A stretch of 64,000 bases of DNA, from assembly GCF_014640315.1 (NCBI RefSeq), contig NZ_BMGS01000004.1, forward strand, positions 124,001 through 188,000. The letters are read 5' to 3'. The translations under genes and the position numbers were made by a program. Position 1 is the stretch's first letter. Each line of letters opens with the position of its first letter. The stretch is from Hymenobacter glacieicola. GTDB taxonomy: Bacteria; Bacteroidota; Bacteroidia; Cytophagales; Hymenobacteraceae. Below the pieces are notes generated by a model. It saw only the letters and a program-made list of their open reading frames with translations. It ran no database searches and was not told where the DNA came from. Of this stretch, positions 58,792 to 64,000 are shown one piece after another.

Positions 58792-59714
58792 TCGTTATCG
58801 GTGTTTTTGACCTCCGACTTTACTTCTTTGTAGGCGCCTTTTACTGCGCCACCGACTTTCTTGCCCACTTTAGCGGCACCCTGGCCGACATCTTTGCCGG
58901 CTTCTTTTACGTCATCAGCCGTGTTGCTGGCGGCGCGGCCCACGGCCGCGCGCTCGTCCTGGGTTTCTGCGGCTGCGTTTTCTGCCCCACGCTCCGTAGC
59001 GTCGGCGCCCTGGGCCACGCGAGCTTCGGCCTTATCGTAAGACTTAAAGGCGGCGTATTTCAGCTTTTCCTTCTGAATCTCGGCCAAGTCGCGGGCCGGA
59101 ATATCCTTTTTTACCTTGTCGTAGGCTTCGTCGAGGGCCCGCCACTCGGCATTGATATTGCGCCAATCGTCGATGTCGTACTTATTCTCGTTTACCTTAA
59201 TGTCGCGCACAAAGGCCTCGTAGGTCTGGCGGGCATTGGCGGCCGTGAGCTGGGCGGCTGGGTTCGTGGGCTTGTAGTACTGGCCCATTTTCGTGCTGCC
59301 CCCGGCAGTAGTGCTACCCGAGCCCGACATGGCGCTGGTTACGCCGGGACGGTTTTTCCAGGCCATTTCGCGCTTGTCGTAGGCCGTGGTGTAGCGCGTG
59401 CGCAGCTGCTCAATTTCCTGGCGGCGGGCATCGTCGTAGCGGTCCGCGTACTTGTCTACGGCCGCTACTTTGGCGTCGAAGTCCGACTTAAGCTGAGCCG
59501 TTTCCTGCTCGTAATCGGCTTCGGCTTCGGAAGCTACGGCCTCGGTCTTCGTTTCCGTTTCCGAGACAAAGGTTTTGAAGTCGTTGTACGCCTGGTCAGC
59601 ATCAGCCGAAGCTTCGTTTTGCTGGTTTTGGCTGCAACTCGTGACGAGGGCGCCACCGCCGCCCAGCACGAGCAGGGCAGAAAGGGCATTGACGGTGAGG
59701 GTTTTCCTGAACAT
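58788..59714 (-). CDS. coiled-coil lipoprotein of unknown function
   Basis: 308 aa from ATG 59714; the frame extends 33 codons upstream without a signal. The signal ends ALVTSC, so the mature N-terminal Cys is probably lipidated. The rest is helical and highly charged (EASADADQAYNDFKTFVSET, YEAFVRDIKVNENKYD), with a Gly/Lys/Ala-rich late-embryogenesis-like tail (DVGQGAAKVGKKVGGAVKGA). Function unknown. Its stop codon and that of the glycosyltransferase interlock in the palindrome CTAG. Confidence 0.75.
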   Translation of the reverse strand: MFRKTLTVNALSALLVLGGGGALVTSCSQNQQNEASADADQAYNDFKTFVSETETKTEAVASEAEADYEQETAQLKSDFDAKVAAVDKYADRYDDARRQEIEQLRTRYTTAYDKREMAWKNRPGVTSAMSGSGSTTAGGSTKMGQYYKPTNPAAQLTAANARQTYEAFVRDIKVNENKYDIDDWRNINAEWRALDEAYDKVKKDIPARDLAEIQKEKLKYAAFKSYDKAEARVAQGADATERGAENAAAETQDERAAVGRAASNTADDVKEAGKDVGQGAAKVGKKVGGAVKGAYKEVKSEVKNTDND

Positions 59715-59841
59715 GGCGTAAGAGTAGGTTGGGAGAGAGGGAGAATATAGGAAGGCTACGATGTAGCCCGTGGGTTGCTTAACGCAACAGCTACTTTCCT
59801 GGTTACGCACCACTCTAGCCCCGGGGTTTGAGTTGCCGTTC

Positions 59842-59849
59842 TATCTTTG
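59842..59849 (+). promoter_or_regulatory. -7 element of the aminotransferase gene
   Basis: TATCTTTG, a good TAnnTTTG match, 73 nt before the ATG at 59922 and 37 nt before an in-frame GTG at 59886. Confidence 0.5.
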
Positions 59850-59921
59850 AAGCCTGCTTTTTCTTCGCTTTCTAGTATTCTTTTCGTGCCGCTACCCCCT
59901 GATCCGCGCCTACCAATCCAC

Positions 59922-61043
59922 ATGCTAGACCTGGCCGCCCAGCACGCTCCCCTCCGGGCCGAGCTGGATGCCGCCGTAGCGCACACCCTGGCGGAAGCGG
60001 CCTTTATTCAGGGACCCGCCGTGGGCAAGTTTGCGCAGGAGCTGGGCGACTACCTCGGTGGTGCTCACGTAGTACCCTGTGCCAATGGTACCGACGCCCT
60101 GCAACTAGCCCTGATGAGCCTGCGGCTGCCGCCGGGAGCCGAGGTCATTGTGCCGGCGTTTACCTACGTGGCTACCCTGGAGGCCGCAGCCGTTCTTGGG
60201 CTGCGGCCCGTGCCGGTGGATGTGCTGCCCGGAACTTTTAATCTTGACCCCACTGCTACCGCCGCCGCCATAACTTCCCGCACCGGGGCCGTGGTAGCGG
60301 TACACCTGTTCGGGCAGTGCGCCGATTTGGAAGCGCTGCGTTACCTGGCCGATCAGCACGGAGTGGCTTTACTTGAGGACAATGCCCAGGCCATTGGTGC
60401 GCAGTTTACGGCCCGCAGCGGCGAAACCTGGTGGGCCGGTACGGTGGGGGAGGTCGGCACCACCTCGTTTTTTCCCAGCAAAAACCTGGGGGGCTTCGGC
60501 GACGGCGGGGCCCTACTTACCCGGAGTGCTGGGCGGGCTGCTGCCCTGCGCCAGCTCGCCAACCACGGCCAGCGCCGCAAGTACCACCATGAGCACATTG
60601 GCTTGAACTCCCGCCTCGATACGGTGCAGGCTGCCCTGCTGCGGGTAAAATTGCGCTACCTCAAGGAGTGGACTGCCGCCCGCCAGCAGATAGCCGCCCA
60701 GTATGACGCAACGCTGGCGGCGGTACCCGGCCTAGAGGTGCCCGCACGCGACCCGCGGAGTACGCACGTATTTCATCAGTACACGCTAACCGTGGCCGAC
60801 GAGCCCGGCCGCCGCGACGCCCTCCAGCACTACTTGGCGGCTCACGGCGTGCCCAGCGCTGTGTACTACCCGCTGCCGGTGCACGCCCAGCCGGCCTACC
60901 AGTACTTGGGCTGCCAAACCGGGCAGTTTCCGGTGGCCGAGCGTTTGTGCCGCACAGTATTATCCTTGCCTATTCACCCTACGCTACGACCCGAGCAGGT
61001 AGCCTACGTGGCAGAGGTAGTGCGTAGCTGGGCGGAAGCGTAG
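59922..61043 (+). CDS. DegT/DnrJ/EryC1 sugar aminotransferase, WbpE-like
   Basis: 373 aa from ATG 59922 (MLDLAAQHAPLRAELDAAV); GTG 59886 would add 12 residues. The PLP enzyme has Lys187 in SFFPSKNLGGFGDGG, with CANGTDALQLAL, PAFTYVATLEAAAVLG and HGQRRKYHHEHIGLNSRLDT as in WbpE/WlbC-type enzymes. Those make a 3-amino sugar nucleotide, such as UDP-GlcNAc(3NH2)A, from the ketone formed by WbpB/WlbA. A WbpB-like dehydrogenase is encoded 1.1 kb downstream, supporting this role in surface polysaccharide synthesis. Confidence 0.85.
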   Translation: MLDLAAQHAPLRAELDAAVAHTLAEAAFIQGPAVGKFAQELGDYLGGAHVVPCANGTDALQLALMSLRLPPGAEVIVPAFTYVATLEAAAVLGLRPVPVDVLPGTFNLDPTATAAAITSRTGAVVAVHLFGQCADLEALRYLADQHGVALLEDNAQAIGAQFTARSGETWWAGTVGEVGTTSFFPSKNLGGFGDGGALLTRSAGRAAALRQLANHGQRRKYHHEHIGLNSRLDTVQAALLRVKLRYLKEWTAARQQIAAQYDATLAAVPGLEVPARDPRSTHVFHQYTLTVADEPGRRDALQHYLAAHGVPSAVYYPLPVHAQPAYQYLGCQTGQFPVAERLCRTVLSLPIHPTLRPEQVAYVAEVVRSWAEA

Positions 61044-61167
61044 GCTGGCTGCGGCGTCTTGCGTATTTAAATCAGACAGGCAGCAGCGGGAACAAGGCCG
61101 GCAGTTTGCTGGCACTGTTTTTTCTTTTTCTCGTACTACCTCCGTCATAATTTCCCCTCTTTGTACT

Positions 61168-61977
61168 ATGCGCCATTCATTTCTGAAGTTTTTTCTTCCC
61201 CTGGCCGTGGTTGCGGGCCTAACTACCGCGGCCATTCACAAGCCTGAACAGGGCATCAATCTGTTTTCCATCAACCAGGATATTGCCCTGGGGGCCCAGG
61301 TGGCCAAACAAACCGACTCGCTGTACCGCGCCAAGGGGCAGCTGCTGGAACGCTCCCGCAACCCGCGCGCCTATCAGCTGCTCGATGGGGTAGTGAAGCG
61401 CGTGCTGGACAACGGCAACCTGAAGTACCGCACCCAGTTCCCCTGGGACGTGCAAATCATCAAGGACGGCCAGACGCAAAACGCCTTTGCCACGCCCGGC
61501 GGCCACATCTACGTGTTTTCTGGGCTGATCAAATTCCTGGACAATGAAAACCAGTTGGCCGGGGTGCTGGGCCACGAAATTGCCCACGCCGACCGTCGCC
61601 ACAGCACCCAGCAGCTTCAGCAGCAGTACGGTACCAGCTTGTTGCTGGGCCTGATTCTGGGCAACCGCTCCTCCAATCAGCTTGTGCAGATTGCGGCCGG
61701 TTTGGGGCAGCTTAAATTCAGCCGCAGCTTTGAAACCGAGGCCGATAAGTACTCCACCATCTACCTCAACGGTACCCGCTACTACTCCTGCGACGGGGCG
61801 GCCGGCTTCTTCATCAAGGCCGAAAAGCAAGGCGCGGCGGGCACTCCCGAGTTTCTGAGCACCCACCCTAACCCGGGCTCCCGCATCCAGAGCATTCAGC
61901 GCAGCGCCCAGCAGCTGGGCTGCACCGGCAAAAACGTGAGCAACAATAACTTCAACGAGCTAAAACGGCTGTTGTAA
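61168..61977 (+). CDS. M48-family zinc metallopeptidase
   Basis: 269 aa from ATG 61168. The N-terminal hydrophobic segment (FLPLAVVAGLTTAAI) is a signal peptide or anchor. The zinc site is intact: HEIAH (136-140) and Glu189 in FETEAD. NAFATPGGHIYVFSGLI and STHPNPGSRIQSI are typical of periplasmic M48 proteases like BepA and LoiP, which maintain outer-membrane proteins. No TPR domain follows. A T-tailed hairpin ends the gene at 62014. Confidence 0.88.
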   Translation: MRHSFLKFFLPLAVVAGLTTAAIHKPEQGINLFSINQDIALGAQVAKQTDSLYRAKGQLLERSRNPRAYQLLDGVVKRVLDNGNLKYRTQFPWDVQIIKDGQTQNAFATPGGHIYVFSGLIKFLDNENQLAGVLGHEIAHADRRHSTQQLQQQYGTSLLLGLILGNRSSNQLVQIAAGLGQLKFSRSFETEADKYSTIYLNGTRYYSCDGAAGFFIKAEKQGAAGTPEFLSTHPNPGSRIQSIQRSAQQLGCTGKNVSNNNFNELKRLL

Positions 61978-62013
61978 AGTCAGCGTAACAGCTTACCGTA
62001 CGGAAAGCTCAGC

Positions 62014-62052
62014 AAGCCCGTAGTGCCGCAGTAGGCGCTACGGGCTTTTTTG
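62014..62052 (+). terminator. intrinsic terminator after the M48 gene
   Basis: AAGCCCGTAGTGCC (62014-62027), loop of 6, GGCGCTACGGGCTT (62034-62047) with one G-T pair, then TTTTT. Confidence 0.85.
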
Positions 62053-62108
62053 TATCAATGAAGCCGCGGTTTTTTCGGAGCTTGCGGCGGCGCTGTTCCC
62101 GCCGCATT

Positions 62109-62116
62109 TACTTTCC
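62109..62116 (+). promoter_or_regulatory. -7-like element next to the dehydrogenase start
   Basis: TACTTTCC, with TTG at 62083-62085 as a possible -33, ends 5 nt before the TTG start at 62122. Confidence 0.4.
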
Positions 62117-62121
62117 TGGCT

Positions 62122-63165
62122 TTGGCTGATTCTGGTGCTGCCGTTCGTTTCGTTATTTGTGGCGTGGGCCATATTGGCCGCCGACATGCCGCGTTGGTGG
62201 TGCGCCATCCGGGCGCTACCCTCGTGGCGCTAGTCGATACAGATCCAACGCTTACCCAGGCGCTGGCCACGGAGTTTCCGGGTGTGCCGCTGTATTCTGC
62301 TCTGAGTGAGTACCTTACTGCCGGGCCCGAAGCTGATGTACTCACTATAGCTACACCAAATTACCAGCATGCGCCCCAGGCTATAGCGGGGTTGCAGGCG
62401 GGGCTGCACGTAGTTATTGAAAAGCCCATGGCCCTGCGCAAAACCGATGCGCAGGCCATTGTGCACGCCGCTTGGCAGATGAACCGGCTGGTATTTGGGG
62501 TGATGCAGAACCGTTATTCGCCGCCGGCCGCCTGGCTTAAGCAGATCTATGAGGCGGGCACCTTGGGGCAGATATATCTGGTGCAGCTCAACTGCTTCTG
62601 GAACCGCGACGCCCGCTACTACCGCCCCGGCGGCTGGCGGGGCACTCAGGCTCAGGATGGCGGCACGCTTTTCACCCAGTTCAGCCATTTTGTGGATTTA
62701 CTCTACTGGGTGTTCGGCGACATTACGAATATCTCGGCCCGCTTCCGCGACTTCAACCACCAGAACCTCACGGAGTTTGAGGACAGCGGCCTGGTAACGT
62801 TTGACTTGGTGCGCGGGGGTAGTGGCACGCTGCAGTACAGCACCGCCGTCTGGGACCGGAACCTGGAAAGCTCCCTGACGGTAGTGGCCGAGCACGGCAG
62901 CCTCCGCCTCGGCGGCCAGTATCTTGATAAGGTAGAGTACTGCCACCTGCGCGACTACCACCTGCCGGCCCTACCGCCCACCAATCCGGCCAACAACTAC
63001 GGCGCCTACCAGGGCAGTGCGGCCAACCACGTGCAGGTAATCGAAAATGTAGTTGATACCATCCAAAACCGCAGTTGCGCCACTACCAATGCACTGGAAG
63101 GCCTGAAAGTGGTAGAAATAATTGAGCGCATCTACAGCTTGCGCCAGCCCCCGACGTCTGATTAA
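62122..63165 (+). CDS. Gfo/Idh/MocA dehydrogenase, WbpB/WlbA-like
   Basis: 347 aa. The start is TTG 62122 (MADSGAAVRFVICGVGHIGRRH); no in-frame ATG is available nearby. Rossmann loop GVGHIG, cofactor-binding EKP (Glu100-Lys101 in VIEKPMAL). NCFWNRDARYYRPGGWRG and GGTLFTQFSHFVDLLYWVFGDI are hallmarks of WlbA/WbpB, the NAD-dependent oxidation of UDP-GlcNAcA at C3. The product is the substrate of the WbpE-like aminotransferase at 59922. The following lipoprotein gene is 6 bp away, so they are likely cotranscribed. Confidence 0.85.
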   Translation: MADSGAAVRFVICGVGHIGRRHAALVVRHPGATLVALVDTDPTLTQALATEFPGVPLYSALSEYLTAGPEADVLTIATPNYQHAPQAIAGLQAGLHVVIEKPMALRKTDAQAIVHAAWQMNRLVFGVMQNRYSPPAAWLKQIYEAGTLGQIYLVQLNCFWNRDARYYRPGGWRGTQAQDGGTLFTQFSHFVDLLYWVFGDITNISARFRDFNHQNLTEFEDSGLVTFDLVRGGSGTLQYSTAVWDRNLESSLTVVAEHGSLRLGGQYLDKVEYCHLRDYHLPALPPTNPANNYGAYQGSAANHVQVIENVVDTIQNRSCATTNALEGLKVVEIIERIYSLRQPPTSD

Positions 63166-63171
63166 GCACTT

Positions 63172-63630
63172 ATGAACAACTTATTTCCGGCGCTGGGTTG
63201 CGCTTTGCTACTGGCTGCCTGCTCCGCCGATTCTGAGAAACGGGCCGTGCAGGCCACCCCGCCGCCCCCGCCTACGGCCAGCGCCGTTAGCTCCCGCGGC
63301 CGCGACACTATCCTTACCGGCCAGGAATTTTCTACCCGCGTGTATGTAGATCCGCGGGTACTTGCCGCTATTGGCCCGGCGGAAAGCAAGCCGCGGACTA
63401 TCCACATTACGTACCGCCCCTCCTTGGCAAGCCCTACCTACGACACGGCCGTGATGCTTGGCGACACGGGTATTGTGCGCTTTACCCCGACCGCGCCAAA
63501 TGTAAAACCAGGCGAGATAAAGCCCCACGAGTGGATATATCGAGTCGAGCTGGACTACAATGAGCGTTACCCCGGCCCCGATACCATCTTCATGAACCGG
63601 GAGATTCTGTATCTGAAAGGAAAGCTGTAG
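63172..63630 (+). CDS. small lipoprotein of unknown function
   Basis: 152 aa from ATG 63172. The lipoprotein signal MNNLFPALGCALLLAACS has its lipobox Cys at 17. A Pro-rich linker (QATPPPPPTA) is followed by a beta-rich domain (YVDPRVLAAIGPAESKPRTI, GIVRFTPTAPNVKPGE). No known motif. It lies 6 bp after the dehydrogenase gene. Confidence 0.72.
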   Translation: MNNLFPALGCALLLAACSADSEKRAVQATPPPPPTASAVSSRGRDTILTGQEFSTRVYVDPRVLAAIGPAESKPRTIHITYRPSLASPTYDTAVMLGDTGIVRFTPTAPNVKPGEIKPHEWIYRVELDYNERYPGPDTIFMNREILYLKGKL

Positions 63631-63673
63631 TTCCCCGGTCAACCCTGTGCGAGCGGCGGCAGTATCACTTCAT

Positions 63674-64000
63674 ATGGCCCTACTAGAAGAACCGGCGTTT
63701 ACGGAGCTGCGCATCTGGCAGCGCCGCATGCAGCAAAAGCCTACGCTGTGGGGGCGCCTGACGCGGCGGGCCCAGGCCCGGCTCAATGCTTTGTTGCCGG
63801 AGAAAGTACACGCGGCCATTACGGCAGCCATCAAGCAGATGGTGCGCGGGGTGCTGTTTGGCTCCACGCATACTACCCGCCGCCCAGAGGCTGCAGCCAC
63901 ACTGGCCGAGCGCGAAGCAGCTGTGCGCAACACCCTGCGCTACTACCGTAATACGGCCGCGGCTGAGGGTGCCGTGACCGGAGCCGGCGGGTTTCTGCTG
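63674..64000 (+). CDS. EcsC-family protein, N-terminal part
   Basis: The frame is open from ATG 63674 to the right edge (109 codons, no stop in the window). It opens MALLEEPAFTELRIWQRRMQ and reaches AAEGAVTGAGGFLL; LTRRAQARLNALLPEKVHAAI and the GAVTGAGGF segment match the EcsC family, membrane-associated proteins of unknown biochemical role. The rest lies outside the window. Confidence 0.8.
   Translation, partial: MALLEEPAFTELRIWQRRMQQKPTLWGRLTRRAQARLNALLPEKVHAAITAAIKQMVRGVLFGSTHTTRRPEAAATLAEREAAVRNTLRYYRNTAAAEGAVTGAGGFLL

Noticed and set aside
1-64000. tRNA and rRNA genes
   Set aside because: No cloverleaf T-arm strings or rRNA landmarks were noticed on either strand; short tRNAs can be missed by eye, so this is weak evidence of absence.
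1-64000. Prophage, integron or genomic island
   Set aside because: No integrase, transposase, resolvase or phage structural gene, and base composition and codon use look uniform; the window is ordinary chromosome plus repeats.

Overview
The window looks like chromosome from a high-GC Bacteroidetes of the Hymenobacter/Cytophagales type. The evidence is: gliding genes gldA, gldF, gldG and gldC; promoters with the Bacteroidetes -7 element TAnnTTTG instead of a sigma70 -10 box; a single-chain pyruvate carboxylase; many lipoproteins and signal peptides; and intergenic spaces filled with long palindromes. No integrase, transposase, phage gene, tRNA or rRNA was seen. The only structural RNA recognised is the SRP RNA near 55.6 kb.

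Layout. 0-5.8 kb: the tail of a probable phenylalanine hydroxylase, then a leftward cluster (secreted dienelactone hydrolase, ABC1/UbiB-like kinase, TetR regulator, photolyase, and an SDR protein lacking the catalytic Tyr). 5.9-16.1 kb: pyruvate carboxylase, secreted peptidases M28 and M1, an outer-membrane-type protein and a TPR protein. 16.2-23.9 kb: etfB-etfA, a BFN/UVR protein started by TTG, a DinB-fold enzyme, an MlaF/MlaE-type lipid transporter pair, two SDRs and a head-GIN lipoprotein. 23.9-27.5 kb: gldA-gldF-gldG. 27.8-32.4 kb: kaiC-kaiB-kaiB-PAS histidine kinase, with a BLUF photoreceptor gene convergent at its end. 32.7-40.4 kb: dnaN, gldC, dcd, hemL and envelope proteins. 40.7-46.3 kb: TetR plus a three-part export system whose ABC subunit has a badly degenerate nucleotide-binding domain. 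46.6-54.6 kb: DUF1361 protein, dGTPase, AsmA-like giant, a Cys-rich small protein behind a Fur-like palindrome, and guaA. 55-64 kb: SRP RNA, transaldolase, ftsE, glycosyltransferase, WbpE-like aminotransferase, M48 peptidase, WbpB-like dehydrogenase and the start of an EcsC-family gene.

The most interesting unit is the kai locus: a double-ATPase-domain KaiC with a C-terminal coiled coil, two different KaiB proteins and a PAS histidine kinase translationally coupled to the second KaiB. There is no KaiA, and a BLUF blue-light sensor lies next door. It looks like a compact timing or stress switch with a built-in output kinase and a possible light input.

The second theme is intergenic DNA. At least five families of long inverted repeats occur, several between co-directional genes (etfB/etfA, mlaE/mlaF, gldA/gldF, dnaN/gldC). 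Two families have arms built of four short words (AATCC or AATGTG) spaced about 9 nt apart.

Start codons were moved inward from the longest open frame where a signal peptide, a family N-terminus or a promoter indicated it; each case is stated. All family assignments come from motifs read by eye, not from searches.
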